Shown in pieces: positions 43,651 through 52,990 of a DNA stretch of 64,000 nt (the stretch's first letter is position 1; every line of letters begins with the position of its first letter). Source of the DNA: Cyanobacteria bacterium FACHB-502 (GTDB lineage Bacteria; Cyanobacteriota; Cyanobacteriia; Elainellales; Elainellaceae). Where the stretch lies: NCBI GenBank assembly GCA_014695325.1, contig JACJNZ010000092.1:62001-126000 (forward strand), given 5' to 3'. Position numbers and translations under genes: made by a program. The notes under the pieces were generated by a model. It saw nothing but the letters and a program-made list of their open reading frames with translations, was not told the origin of the DNA and ran no database searches.

Positions 43651-44313
43651 ATGAATCATCTTGGCACGAAGACTTTGCAAATAATTAACGATTCTGAAAA
43701 GCTAATTCAAATTGAGAGAAGCATTAGTCAGGTAATTCGTTCCGAACCTAAATCAGCATTGATTAGAGATTTAATTCTCATAAAAACAGCAGAATGGATC
43801 GCTGTTCCTACATTAAGCTTTCCAAATTTTAACTTGATTTTAGAGTATCAAAGTCAGACACAACTGAATACTGATAACAAGAATTTGTATGGTGTTATTC
43901 TACCGATATTTGGTATCCCTTTTTCTGTTTGTGAAGTTCCTTTATCATCCGAAGGAATTCAAGAATTCTACTCTATTTTAGGGGCTTCACCCTTTAGCCC
44001 TGTATTATTTAGTGGAGACCAAAAACCCAATTGGATGATTATATGCATGGAATCAGAGTTTTACATCATTGTAGGGACATTTGAAACAGTCGAACACTTG
44101 CTTGGATGCACATACGCGGAAGCCTTTAGACACTTTCGTACTTTCATCAATGGGTTTAACAGATCTGAGTCAGCATCCCCGCTATCACAAAGGTTCTACA
44201 CCTACTATAGTTTTGTTAACAGTCAGCTTGAAAAGTATCAGCAGGCTAGTACCGGCACTGAACTGCTTCTAACTCTTAATGATGACGATCTCATCAAGGC
44301 TGTAATTGGCTAG
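43651..44313 (+). CDS. Hypothetical protein, 220 residues
   Basis: I do not recognise this protein. ATG at 43651 is chosen because everything upstream in frame is repeat DNA. It is an alpha/beta cytosolic-looking protein: MNHLGTKTLQIINDSEKLIQ, FNLILEYQSQTQLNTDNKNL, VILPIFGIPFSVCEVPLSS, KPNWMIICMESEFYIIVGTF and RHFRTFINGFNRSESASPLS. Codon use is AT-richer than in acs. Lies in a pocket of unknown genes with an orphan antitoxin and a transposase fragment, so it is probably accessory. Confidence 0.6.
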   Translation: MNHLGTKTLQIINDSEKLIQIERSISQVIRSEPKSALIRDLILIKTAEWIAVPTLSFPNFNLILEYQSQTQLNTDNKNLYGVILPIFGIPFSVCEVPLSSEGIQEFYSILGASPFSPVLFSGDQKPNWMIICMESEFYIIVGTFETVEHLLGCTYAEAFRHFRTFINGFNRSESASPLSQRFYTYYSFVNSQLEKYQQASTGTELLLTLNDDDLIKAVIG

Positions 44314-44320
44314 GCTCTTG

Positions 44321-44349
44321 TAGAATGCGTTAGCGACAGCGTAATGCAT
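44321..44349. repeat. Dispersed ATGCGTTAGCG-type palindromic repeat
   Basis: AATGCGTTAGCGACAGCGTA followed by ATGCAT, a near-palindrome in the 93-base gap between two unknown genes. Copies occur at 45580, 52803, 52910 and 56361 (GATGCGTTAGCGAAGCGTAA-type in other cyanobacterial genomes). Confidence 0.7.
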
Positions 44350-44406
44350 GATCCCGCTGCCCTATATGACGGCTTGAGGAATTCGAGACGAACTATCGGA
44401 GAAATT

Positions 44407-44907
44407 ATGGGAACAGCATACGAAGTTGCTTTAGTTTGTAACCTAAAACCTACTCTGTCTCCGCAAATTATGGAGACTTTAAACTATCTAACGCGCTCAC
44501 AGGATTACGATTTTCCTAAAGCAATTAGCCACCTTTTTTTTGATGTTGACTTTGGCGACGAATGGAGAATTATCATTGCCAATAATTACCCACGGGGCGG
44601 AGAGGATTTTTCTCCTCAGGCTTGCAGAAGTGTACTGAGCAATAATCAGCTTTGCTTTCGAGTTTTGCTAGACGACGACACGTTCTACAACGTGGGATGG
44701 TTCCTCCTGGATTGGCTCGCAACGATTAGCAATACTCAGGGGCTTGTTGGCTACCGGATTGATATTGTACGTTCTGAATGTACACTCATCTTTTTTAAGA
44801 ATGAACAGGTAATTGAACATCAATCATTGCCATCGGAAATTCCAGAGCCTCTGAAAGAAACTTTTAATAGAGTATTGGGGGGAACTGGATTTTTCCCGTA
44901 TGAGTGA
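44407..44907 (+). CDS. Hypothetical protein, 166 residues
   Basis: Not recognised. ATG at 44407 follows TCGGAGAAATT, a good Shine-Dalgarno. It begins MGTAYEVALVCNLKPTLSPQ and contains WRIIIANNYPRGGEDFSPQA, CRSVLSNNQLCFRVLLDDDT and YNVGWFLLDWLATISNTQGL; an alpha/beta cytosolic protein with a Trp-rich middle and no signal. It follows the other unknown gene on the same strand, possibly as a pair. Confidence 0.6.
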   Translation: MGTAYEVALVCNLKPTLSPQIMETLNYLTRSQDYDFPKAISHLFFDVDFGDEWRIIIANNYPRGGEDFSPQACRSVLSNNQLCFRVLLDDDTFYNVGWFLLDWLATISNTQGLVGYRIDIVRSECTLIFFKNEQVIEHQSLPSEIPEPLKETFNRVLGGTGFFPYE

Positions 44908-45008
44908 AGCGGTGAGAATAGTTTTAGCCAAGATATTGCTATCAGTCCTCAGACGCTTGCCTTCCAACCCCTTCGCTACAATAAAGCACAAAACAACTCT
45001 CCGCGTTT

Positions 45009-45239
45009 ATGTCCATCAGCGTCAACCTACCTGAAACCCCTGAACAACTTGCGGCTTTAATCGATCGCATCCAGGCAGGCGAAGAGCTTTTGCTGATCAA
45101 AGAAGGAGTCGCAATCGCTCACCTGGTTCCCACCCATCCTCGGATTCCTGGACAGGACAAAGGCAGAGTGATGATTGCCCCTGACTTTAACGCACCTCTT
45201 CCAGAAGACATCTTGAATGATTTTGTGAATCCCACCTAA
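45009..45239 (+). CDS. Phd/YefM-type antitoxin, orphan
   Basis: A 76-residue protein resembling the N-terminal part of Phd/YefM antitoxins: MSISVNLPETPEQLAALIDR, IQAGEELLLIKEGVAIAHLV. 'GEELLLIKEGVAIAHLVP' matches the GExv.itrnGkpvA.LvP pattern of this family, and the flexible C-terminus (LPEDILNDF) would block a PIN- or RelE-type toxin. No toxin gene follows; instead a decayed transposase begins within 35 bases, so the partner may have been lost. ATG at 45009. Confidence 0.75.
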   Translation: MSISVNLPETPEQLAALIDRIQAGEELLLIKEGVAIAHLVPTHPRIPGQDKGRVMIAPDFNAPLPEDILNDFVNPT

Positions 45240-45270
45240 CAGAATTGCATTGGGAAATTGTGATCAAATT

Positions 45271-45521
45271 GGTAGCGTAAAGCAACGCTTTTGGGAGCAT
45301 ACGATTCGGGATGAGGCGGATTGCGCGGCATTGTGATTATATTCATTACAACCCGGTGCGACATGGGTTATGCGGTTGCTTTGCAGTTCCCCTTCTGAGG
45401 TAATCGGGCAGTGGATTGGCAGTATTCGAGTTTTCACCGGTTTGTGGCGCAGGGGGTGTACTCGAAGGATTGGGGAATGCGGGGGGAATGGGTGCCGTTT
45501 TTGGAAGGGGGCGATGGATGA
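45271..45521 (+). pseudogene. Decayed REP-associated tyrosine transposase (RAYT) remnant
   Basis: Read across frames, the plus strand gives QRFWEHTIRDEADCAAL, then in another frame DYIHYNPVRHGLC, then SSFHRFVAQGVYSKDWG and MRGEWVPFLEGGDG ending in TGA at 45519-45521. That is the C-terminal half of a Y1_Tnp / Transposase_17 protein with at least two frameshifts; the catalytic HUH region is absent. It is next to an orphan antitoxin and dispersed palindromic repeats, some of which such enzymes may have moved. Confidence 0.75.
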
Positions 45522-45579
45522 TGAGAATGTTGCGCTAAGGGTTGTTGGATGTTTGAGGGGAGTGTTTGGGGTTTGGGTC

Positions 45580-45608
45580 ATGCGTTACGCTGTCGCTAAC
45601 GCATCCTA
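45580..45608. repeat. Dispersed ATGCGTTA-type palindromic repeat
   Basis: ATGCGTTACGCTGTCGCTAA followed by CGCATCCTA, the inverse-orientation copy of the repeat at 44321, between the transposase remnant and the GNAT gene. Confidence 0.7.
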
Positions 45609-45626
45609 CAAGATCTACGATCGGAC

Positions 45627-46070
45627 TTAAACAGGTTTTCGCTTCACAAATTTGATTTGTCGATCGCTTTGCACTTCCCCAACTTCCCAGCCAAGATGCT
45701 GATAAAAGCCGTATGCTCTTAAGCTGGGCTGATTTCCGGTGTAAAGCTGAATTTTGGTTGTGCCTTGTGACCAGAGCCACTCTTCTGCTTGCTGCATCAG
45801 TGCCCGACCTGCGCCGCGACCTTCAAAAGCAGGTAAGACAAACAGCCCGAAGACCATTCGTTCAGCCGCATTTGCAAAAGAGAAGCCCACTGCCTGCCCG
45901 TCGATTTCTGCAATCCAGGCGCGGCAATGGGTTTGTAGCATTTGGGCGATCGTTTCAGGAGTCACGCCCAGCCTTGCCAGTTCCTCCCGCGACTGATGGT
46001 TTTCCACCACGCTCGTTCGGATGTGAAACAGCGTCTCAATGTCGTCTAAACGGGCAAGGCGGATCTGCAT
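45627..46070 (-). CDS. GNAT family N-acetyltransferase
   Basis: A 147-residue single-domain GNAT enzyme: MQIRLARLDDIETLFHIRTS, then the acetyl-CoA loop VLPAFEGRGAGRALMQQAEE (with R-G-x-G-x-A) and AYGFYQHLGWEVGEVQSDRQ. Acetylates an unknown amine. It begins five bases after the stop of the RND pump gene on the same strand, so it is probably co-transcribed with the pump, though the functional link is unclear. Confidence 0.88.
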   Translation of the reverse strand: MQIRLARLDDIETLFHIRTSVVENHQSREELARLGVTPETIAQMLQTHCRAWIAEIDGQAVGFSFANAAERMVFGLFVLPAFEGRGAGRALMQQAEEWLWSQGTTKIQLYTGNQPSLRAYGFYQHLGWEVGEVQSDRQIKFVKRKPV

Positions 46071-46075
46071 GGGAG

Positions 46076-49000
46076 CTAGACTTCCGACCTCACTGTTTCT
46101 GGCTGCTCCAATTCTGTCGCTGGCTCTGGGTCACGAAAATCGCGCTTGTGTTTCGGGAAGATGCGATCAGTCGCGTTCTTCGCAACGATGTACAGGATCG
46201 GCAGAATGAACAGACTGAGGAAGGTCGAGATTAAATAGCCGCCGAACAGGGCAGTACCGATCGATTGACGGCTGGCTGCTCCGGCTCCAGTTGCAATTAG
46301 GAGTGGGAAGAAGCCCACCAGACCCGAAAAGGATGTCATCAGAATCGGGCGGAGACGATCCTGGGCAGCTTCGATCGCCGCCTGGGTTGTCGTCAGTCCT
46401 TCTTCGCGGAGCTGGTTGGCATATTCCACGACGAGAATCGCGTTTTTGCTGGCGAGGCCGATTAGCACCACCAGACCGATCTGGCAGTAAATATCGTTCG
46501 ACAAGCCCCGGAAATACTGCATTCCCAGCGCACCTAGCACCGCAAGCGGCACGGTCAGCAGAATGATCACTGGATCGACTACGCTTTCATACTGCGCTGC
46601 CAGCACCAGAAACACCAGAATAATCCCTAAGCCAAAGACGATCGGAGCCTGACCGCCCGATTCGACTTCCTCTAGCGCGGTTCCTGTCCACTCAAAGCCC
46701 ATGCCTGCGGGAAGAACTTGCTGAGCGGTTTGTGCCATTGTGTCAAGTGCCTGACCGGAACTCACGCCCGGAGCCGCATTCCCCTGAATCGAAATCGATC
46801 GAAACAGGTTGTAGTGGGTAATGGTCTGGGCGGTCGTTGCCGGAGTCACCGTGACCAAGTTACTGAGGGGAACCATCTGTCCGCTTGCCGATCGCGCGTA
46901 GAACTGCCCAATGTCATTGGGGTTCGCTCGAAACTGCTGGTCTGCCTGGAGATAAACGCGATAGTTGCGCTGATCCAGGTTAAAGTCGTTGACGTACTGC
47001 GACCCCAGAAAGCTTTGCAGCGTGTTGAAAATATCGTCAATGTTGACACCGAGCGATTTTGCCCGTTCGCGGTTGACTTCGATCGTGAGCTGCGGTGTAT
47101 TGGCGGAATAGGTGGTAAACACGCCCTGCACGCTCGGATTCTGGTTTGCCGCACCCAGGAATTTTTGCATCTCGCCCAAAAACGCCGTTAGGGGCAGGTT
47201 GCCGCGCCGATCCTGCAACTCCATCTGGAAGCCGCCAAAGTTGCCGACTCCCTCGATCGACGGTGGATTGAGCGCAAAGATTCTCGCTTTCGGGATGCCA
47301 AAGTAGCCCATTTGCGCTTTTTGAATCACTGACTCGACGCGCTGTTCGGCGGCGGTTCGCTCTTCCCACGGTTTCAGCAACGTGAACATAATGCCCTGGT
47401 TCGACGCGACCCCGGCAAAGCTGAAGCCTGTCACCGCAAAGTTAGACTCGACTTCGGGCAACTGCCGCACCTGCTCCGATGCCTGATCCATAATGCGCTT
47501 CGTGTAGTTGAGCGACACGCCTTCGGGAGCCTGCACCAGCGTAATAAAGTAGCCCTGGTCTTCTGCAGGTAGAAACGCCGAGGGAACGAAACGATAGAAC
47601 CAGGCAGTAAAGGCAAGTGCCGCCACAAAAAAGACCACCATTAAATAGCGGAAGCGGATCACGCTGTGCAACAGGCGACGATAGCGGCGGCGATATGCTT
47701 CCTGAAAGCGGTTAAACCCTCTAAAGAATCCGGCTAAAGGTCCGCGACCTTCACGACGCTCTCGCAGCAGCAGAGCAGACAGCATCGGCGACAGCGTGAG
47801 CGCGTTAAAGGTAGAAATCGTGATCGAAAAGGCGATCGTCAAGGCAAATTGCCGATAAATTGCCCCGGTGGTTCCTGGAAAAAATGCCACGGGAATGAAA
47901 ACTGCCATCAGCACCAGCGAAGTTGCAATCACGGCTCCGCTCAGTTCCTTCATGGACTGCACGGCAGCTTGATAGGGAGTCATGCCTCGATCCTGCACTT
48001 TGGCGGCGACGGATTCGACAACCACGATCGCATCGTCCACCACAATCCCCGTTGCCAGGGTCAAGCCGAACAAGGTTAGCGTGTTGATGGAAAAGCCAAA
48101 GAGTTTCGCAAACAGGAAGGTTCCCAGCAGCGAAACAGGAATTGCCACTGTCGGCACGATAATGGTGCGCCAGTCTTGCAGAAACAAAAACAGCACCAAA
48201 ACGACCAGAATCACCGATTCGACCAGGGTTTGCACCACGTCGCGCAGCGATTCCGACACGAACATGGTGGTATCAAAGGCGATCGCGTACTTCAAGCCGG
48301 GCGGAAAGGTTTTGCTGAGCTGCTCTAGCTCTCTACGGATTGCTTCGGCTGCCTGGATTGCGTTTGTGCCTGGACGCTGAGTGACCCCCAGACCCACGGC
48401 TTCCAGGTTGTTATAGGTGAGGAACGTGCCGTAGTTTTCCGCGCCCAGTTCGACCCGTCCGACATCTCTAAGGCGAGTCAGGCTGCCGTCATTGCCCGTT
48501 TTCAGCACCAGATTTTCAAATTCGCTAGCACTATTCAAGCGGCTCACTGCCCGCAGGCTAAGCTGAAAGTCCTGGTTATCCGCCGCAGGCTGCTGACCGA
48601 TTTGTCCGGCTCCGACCTGAATATTTTGTTCGCGGATTGCGCTTGCCACATCCTGCACGGTGAGACTGCGACTTGCCAATCGATTTGGGTCAAGCCAGAG
48701 CCGCATTGCATATCGCCGTTCCCCGAAGATCTGGATATCGCCCACACCGTCGATCCGCCGCAGCGCGTCCAGCATCAGCAGATCGGCATAGTTGCTCATA
48801 AAGAGGCTGTCGTATTCGCCGTTCTCGCTGTAAAGGGCGATCGCCATCAAAAAGTTGCTTTGCTGCTGGTTAACCGTCACCCCGGTTTGAATCACCGATT
48901 CCGGTAGAAGCGGTTCAACTCGCGATACCCGGTTTTGTACGTTTACCGTGGCAATGTCCGGATCTTGGTTGGCAGCAAACGTAACCGTAATCTGGCTAGT

Positions 49001-49261
49001 GCCGTCACTGCCGCTAGACGAGCTGAGGTAGCGCATTCCCTCAATCCCGTTGATTTCGCGCTCCAGTACGTTAGTGACGCCGCTTTCGACTGTTTCTGCG
49101 TCTGCGCCCTGATAGTTTGCCGTAACGACCACCTGTTTGGGGCTGATGTCGGGGAATTGGGCGATCGGCAGTGTGGGCAGCGCGATCAGCCCCAGAAACA
49201 CAATGACAATGGAACAGACAGCGGTAAAGATCGGACGTTGGATGAAGAATTTGGCAAACAT
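46076..49261 (-). CDS. RND efflux pump, HAE1/AcrB family
   Basis: A 1061-residue inner-membrane pump: MFAKFFIQRPIFTAVCSIVI starts TM1; GIEGMRYLSSSSGSDGTSQI is the typical first porter segment; TLATGIVVDDAIVVVESVA in TM4 carries the two proton-relay Asp residues; a second six-helix bundle follows with VPLAVLGALGMQYFRGLSND and RLRPILMTSFSGLVGFFPLL. This is the hydrophobe/amphiphile efflux-1 type; drugs, solvents or signals could be substrates. It is 136 bases downstream of the adaptor gene on the same strand; the outer-membrane TolC partner is not in the window. Length and motifs are intact. Confidence 0.95.
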   Translation of the reverse strand: MFAKFFIQRPIFTAVCSIVIVFLGLIALPTLPIAQFPDISPKQVVVTANYQGADAETVESGVTNVLEREINGIEGMRYLSSSSGSDGTSQITVTFAANQDPDIATVNVQNRVSRVEPLLPESVIQTGVTVNQQQSNFLMAIALYSENGEYDSLFMSNYADLLMLDALRRIDGVGDIQIFGERRYAMRLWLDPNRLASRSLTVQDVASAIREQNIQVGAGQIGQQPAADNQDFQLSLRAVSRLNSASEFENLVLKTGNDGSLTRLRDVGRVELGAENYGTFLTYNNLEAVGLGVTQRPGTNAIQAAEAIRRELEQLSKTFPPGLKYAIAFDTTMFVSESLRDVVQTLVESVILVVLVLFLFLQDWRTIIVPTVAIPVSLLGTFLFAKLFGFSINTLTLFGLTLATGIVVDDAIVVVESVAAKVQDRGMTPYQAAVQSMKELSGAVIATSLVLMAVFIPVAFFPGTTGAIYRQFALTIAFSITISTFNALTLSPMLSALLLRERREGRGPLAGFFRGFNRFQEAYRRRYRRLLHSVIRFRYLMVVFFVAALAFTAWFYRFVPSAFLPAEDQGYFITLVQAPEGVSLNYTKRIMDQASEQVRQLPEVESNFAVTGFSFAGVASNQGIMFTLLKPWEERTAAEQRVESVIQKAQMGYFGIPKARIFALNPPSIEGVGNFGGFQMELQDRRGNLPLTAFLGEMQKFLGAANQNPSVQGVFTTYSANTPQLTIEVNRERAKSLGVNIDDIFNTLQSFLGSQYVNDFNLDQRNYRVYLQADQQFRANPNDIGQFYARSASGQMVPLSNLVTVTPATTAQTITHYNLFRSISIQGNAAPGVSSGQALDTMAQTAQQVLPAGMGFEWTGTALEEVESGGQAPIVFGLGIILVFLVLAAQYESVVDPVIILLTVPLAVLGALGMQYFRGLSNDIYCQIGLVVLIGLASKNAILVVEYANQLREEGLTTTQAAIEAAQDRLRPILMTSFSGLVGFFPLLIATGAGAASRQSIGTALFGGYLISTFLSLFILPILYIVAKNATDRIFPKHKRDFRDPEPATELEQPETVRSEV

Positions 49262-49397
49262 GAGGATTGCGGGTGAGAGGTCAGAAGAGCCAGCGCATTG
49301 GAAAGTTGAGGATTGCGGATTGAATCTCTTGTGGGATGGGAAATAGTGGGATGGGGAATATATGGGATAGGGAATAAAGGGATGGAGCGTGAATTCC

Positions 49398-50687
49398 TTA
49401 TGGGCTTGGGCTGGTGGCAGGACTGGGAGACGGGCTGCCTGCGGGAGCGATCGTGATGGGTGCGCTATCGGTCAGGTTCAACACGCCAGAGACAATTACC
49501 TGATCGCCCGGATTCAAGCCCGATCGCACCTGGTAGGCGTTGCCTTGAATGTCGCCCAGTTCGACTTTGCGCTGACGAGCAATTTGCTGGGGTTGTCCAT
49601 CGGGTCCGGGCTGACCCTGTTCTACCACAAATACAAATGTTTCACCTGCAATCCTCGTTACTGCATCGGTTGGAACTAGCACGCCAGGCTGACTGTTCCA
49701 GATCACGCGGGCACGCACAAACTGTCCGTCGCGCAACTGACCTCCGCTCGGAAAACTCGCTTTTGCCAGCACCGATTGCTGTGCCGTATTAACCTGCGGC
49801 GAGATAAAGCTAATTTGTCCAGAGCCGATCGCCTGTCCCTGCTCGTTCACCAACTGCACCGGCAACCCGATGCGGAGTTCAGGCGCACGCTCGATCGGTA
49901 CAGAGATATTCAAATCCAGATTTTGATTTTGAATGATGTTGGTGATCACGGTGCTCGACGTTACAAAGTCACCCACCTTGACCGGGATGGTGCTGACTAC
50001 TCCAGCGATCGGGGCAGTCACCCGACTTTCACTCAAATCCGCTCCGGCAGTTGCCTGATCTGCCTGGGCACGACCGACACGGGCATTTGCTTCATTCAAA
50101 GCAGCCACCACCGCCCGCACGTTTTGTTCTGCTGCTTGCAGGGCAGCCACCGCCGTATCGCGGTTGTTCCGGGCACGATCGAGGTTTTGGCGTGACTCAG
50201 CCCCTTCTGCAGTAAGCTGCTGGAACCGGGCAAACTCCGATTCTTGCAGCCGCACATCTGCCTGGGCACGCTGTCTTTCTGCCTGGGCTGCACTCACCTG
50301 GGCCTGTGCCGTGGTGCGAGCTGCCTGAGCTGCTGCTACATCTGCCGCTGCGCCGCTGACTTCGGCTTGATTTTGCTCTGCGCTCAGCTCCACGATCGGT
50401 GTACCGGGTTGCACCCGATCGCCTGACGCGACAAAAAGATTCACAATTCGCCCATCGGTTTCGGGACGCAGCTCAACTTTACGCTGGGCTTCTAACGCGC
50501 CGACAAACTCAGAAGTGGTCTCAACCCGGTTGGTTTCGATCGGTTGTACCTGAACGGGAAAAGCGGGGGGTCCTTGAGGTCCGCCTTCGCCGCCACGACT
50601 GCATCCAGTCACGATCGCAGAAATCATTAGCGTTGCGCCGAGGATCTGACGCGACAAAGAGAGGGGGAGCCTGCTCAATTTAGCCAT
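49398..50687 (-). CDS. RND efflux periplasmic adaptor lipoprotein, AcrA-like
   Basis: A 429-residue membrane-fusion protein. The signal ends GATLMISAIVTGCSRGG, a lipobox (VTGC), so it is a lipoprotein. VELRPETDGRIVNLFVASGD begins the barrel-sandwich domain, a long Ala/Gln/Arg-rich coiled coil follows (about residues 110-210), then DLSESRVTAPIAGVVSTIPV and the beta-barrel (LRIGLPVQLVNEQGQAIGSG), as in AcrA/MexA. It links the RND pump to an outer-membrane channel. ATG at 50687 is preferred to GTG three codons earlier. It is the first gene of the pump unit. Confidence 0.94.
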   Translation of the reverse strand: MAKLSRLPLSLSRQILGATLMISAIVTGCSRGGEGGPQGPPAFPVQVQPIETNRVETTSEFVGALEAQRKVELRPETDGRIVNLFVASGDRVQPGTPIVELSAEQNQAEVSGAAADVAAAQAARTTAQAQVSAAQAERQRAQADVRLQESEFARFQQLTAEGAESRQNLDRARNNRDTAVAALQAAEQNVRAVVAALNEANARVGRAQADQATAGADLSESRVTAPIAGVVSTIPVKVGDFVTSSTVITNIIQNQNLDLNISVPIERAPELRIGLPVQLVNEQGQAIGSGQISFISPQVNTAQQSVLAKASFPSGGQLRDGQFVRARVIWNSQPGVLVPTDAVTRIAGETFVFVVEQGQPGPDGQPQQIARQRKVELGDIQGNAYQVRSGLNPGDQVIVSGVLNLTDSAPITIAPAGSPSPSPATSPSP

Positions 50688-51569
50688 GCTGAACACCAGA
50701 AGAAGAAATGAGTGCGATCGAAACTTAAGGAAAAATCGAACTTAAGGAAAAAGCAGAGGGAAAAGCGGTTTGCTGGGCAGATTCCTGGGAGAGAATTGGG
50801 CTGACCCAAAATGGTCCGAGTTGCCAAACTTGTCCGGGTTGAAAGATGCGCTAGCTCATAACATCGTCCTTTGTGAAAGCTTTTGCGGTGCTTCTCTCAA
50901 ACCATTCTCAAACGATGATTAGTGATGACTTAGGAGTGATTACTTGAGGAAATTGACTGCAATAATTCGCAGGGAATGAGTTTCGTAGTCTGACCGAGCC
51001 GAAGAGCGTTTTTTACAGTTTATGAATCTCTTTATGAATCTTAAGGTTTTTAACAGAAAGGCTCAACACCTCGATCGCTGCATAAACTGACATGTTCCAA
51101 AGTGCTTCTCAGAATACTGGATGCCTGAACTGTTACCGCTACACCCGAATGGAGGATTCTGAATTACTGCCTATTCGATTACCTAACGGGGAACCGCTGC
51201 GATCGTTTCTGGATAAGGATTTACTGTCTCCTCTTTTAGATTGTGCTCTCTGCTACCGAATCTCACTCTGCTTTAGAGGATAACGAACAAGGACAGCATA
51301 AATATAATGCTGCTGTAGAAATGTCTGGATACAGCAGTGTGGGGTCAGGCTTTGAAAGAGGTTGCCATGAGCCCTGTGAGGTCGGAATGAGAGCGAGGCA
51401 AAGCAGTTTCCCTTAAGGGCAATTGGCTGAAAAAAAGTCGCGTCGGGCGATCGGCGAGAAGAGTTTAGGGAAGCTCTAATCCTGAAACCATAACAGTGAA
51501 TCGGGACAACAGGCAGTCGGGAACAAGTTTGTCGGGATCAGTATTGCAAGCACATTGGAGATTGGGCTA
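50688..51569. other. Long intergenic region, divergent promoters
   Basis: About 880 bases between the efflux adaptor and the binding-protein gene with no gene I can support; a 63-codon frame at 51092-51283 has no protein-like features or ribosome site. It holds two divergent promoters. I searched by eye for an NtcA site (GTA-N8-TAC) upstream of the N-scavenging genes and found none convincing. Confidence 0.45.
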
Positions 51570-52769
51570 GTGAGTAGTAAAAAGTATTTTGGTCTATCGC
51601 GTCGTCAGGTTGTTCGGGGTCTGCTAGCAACCACTGCCTTTGGCATCACTGCAAAGTTGGGCACGGGCTGTAGTCCGTCTGGCACAACGAATCAGGCCAG
51701 TGTGGGTGGCAGTGCAGCCGGGGGCGCTGAGGAATTGCCCGTTGGTTTTATCTACGTCGGCCCCAAGGATGACTATGGCTATAACCAGGCACATGCCCAA
51801 GGCGCGGCAGGCACGGCGAAGGCAGTCCCAGGTGTAAAGCTGCTCGAAGAAGCAAATGTGCCTGAAACCACAGCCGTTGCTGAATCAATGCGCAACATGA
51901 TCGATATCGACGGCGCGAAGGTGCTGTTTCCAACCTCCTTTGGCTATTTTGATCCCCACATTCTCAAGATGGCAGCGGAATACCCAGATGTACAGTTCTT
52001 CCACGCAGGCGGGCTCTACAAAGAAGGGACGCATCCCAAGAATGTCGGCAGCTATTTTGGCTACATCGATGAAGCGCAATATGTGGCAGGTGTTGTTGCC
52101 GCACTGACTTCGAAGACGGGCAAACTGGGCTTCATTGGGGCAAAGCCGATTCCGCAAGTACTACGAAACATCAACAGTTTTACCCTGGGAGCGCGGAGCG
52201 TCAAGCCGTCTGCCACGACGCAGGTGGTCTTCACAGGCAACTGGGCAGAGCCGATCAAAGAAGCCGAAGCCGCAAACAGCATGGCAGACCAGGGCATTGA
52301 CGTGATCACCTGCCACGTGGATAGCCCCAAAGTTGTGATGGAAACCGCCGAAAAGCGCGGCATTTTCTCTTCGGGCTACCATGCTAATCAGTCTGCGCTG
52401 GCTCCCAAAGGCTATCTTACGGGCGCAGAGTGGGACTGGACGAATATCTACTCGCGCATCACTCAGGATGTGAAAGCAGGCAAAACCCTCAGCGATGGCA
52501 GCATTCCCCATCTACTGCGGGGCGGCTTGAAAGATGGATTCTGTAAAGTTTCAGACTATGGTCCGGCAGTCAGCTCGGAAACAAAGCAAAAAGCCGATGC
52601 CGTGAAAGCCCAGTTTATGGACGGCAGCATGGTCATTTATAAGGGCGGACTGAAGGACAACAAAGGCAATGTGATTATCCCTGCCGGACAGGACCAAAAG
52701 CAGCAAGATCCCAAACTGGAGGAAATGAACTACCTCGTGGAAGGAGTGATTGGGTCGATCGGCAGCTAA
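51570..52769 (+). CDS. BMP family ABC transporter binding lipoprotein
   Basis: A 399-residue periplasmic binding protein of the basic membrane protein (BMP/Bmp, PF02608) family. The N-terminus LSRRQVVRGLLATTAFGITA has a twin-arginine motif and ends in a lipobox-like GTGC. ELPVGFIYVGPKDDYGYNQA and GTAGTAKAVPG-type AAGTAKAVPGVKLLEEANVP, ESMRNMIDIDGAKVLFPTSF and GLGAKPIPQ-like FIGAKPIPQVLRNINSFTLG are typical. BMP transporters import nucleosides or purine-like compounds; its neighbours suggest nitrogen-rich amides such as biuret or allantoin-type compounds (inference). GTG at 51570 with GGAG is chosen over TTG at 51555. Confidence 0.88.
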   Translation: MSSKKYFGLSRRQVVRGLLATTAFGITAKLGTGCSPSGTTNQASVGGSAAGGAEELPVGFIYVGPKDDYGYNQAHAQGAAGTAKAVPGVKLLEEANVPETTAVAESMRNMIDIDGAKVLFPTSFGYFDPHILKMAAEYPDVQFFHAGGLYKEGTHPKNVGSYFGYIDEAQYVAGVVAALTSKTGKLGFIGAKPIPQVLRNINSFTLGARSVKPSATTQVVFTGNWAEPIKEAEAANSMADQGIDVITCHVDSPKVVMETAEKRGIFSSGYHANQSALAPKGYLTGAEWDWTNIYSRITQDVKAGKTLSDGSIPHLLRGGLKDGFCKVSDYGPAVSSETKQKADAVKAQFMDGSMVIYKGGLKDNKGNVIIPAGQDQKQQDPKLEEMNYLVEGVIGSIGS

Positions 52770-52802
52770 TCAAGCCTCTGCTCGGTTAGTAGGTTGTAGT
52801 CG

Positions 52803-52944
52803 CAGGATGGGTTAACGCAGTGTAACGCCTCACCCGCCAAGCATTAACGCACCCTTACAGATCGTGGGATACATCCAAACAAGCCCGCTTTTTTATCGCT
52901 TGGAAGACCGATGGGTTAGGCATTGCCGTAACGCATCCTGTGAG
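52803..52944. repeat. Two dispersed GGATGGGTTA-type repeats
   Basis: In the 221-base gap before the permease gene, AGGATGGGTTAACGCAGTGT (from 52803) and GATGGGTTAGGCATTGCCGT then AACGCATCCTGTGAG (52910-52944) are diverged copies of the palindromic repeat seen at 44321, 45580 and 56361. Confidence 0.6.
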
Positions 52945-52990
52945 ACTTCAGAACTCAACATTTCACTCAGTTATCATTTCCCTTAACCCT

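Noticed and set aside
45264-45581. A minus-strand frame over the transposase remnant
   Set aside because: The plus strand clearly encodes pieces of a RAYT transposase; the minus frame is its shadow, biased by GC-rich repeat DNA.
51092-51283. A 63-residue frame in the spacer before the BMP gene
   Set aside because: No ribosome site, odd composition with several Cys and no resemblance to a protein family; looks like chance.
50688-51569. NtcA-binding site upstream of the nitrogen locus
   Set aside because: I looked for GTA-N8-TAC; the nearest pair (GTAGAAATG...GGATAC near 51317) has a spacer of 12, too long to count.
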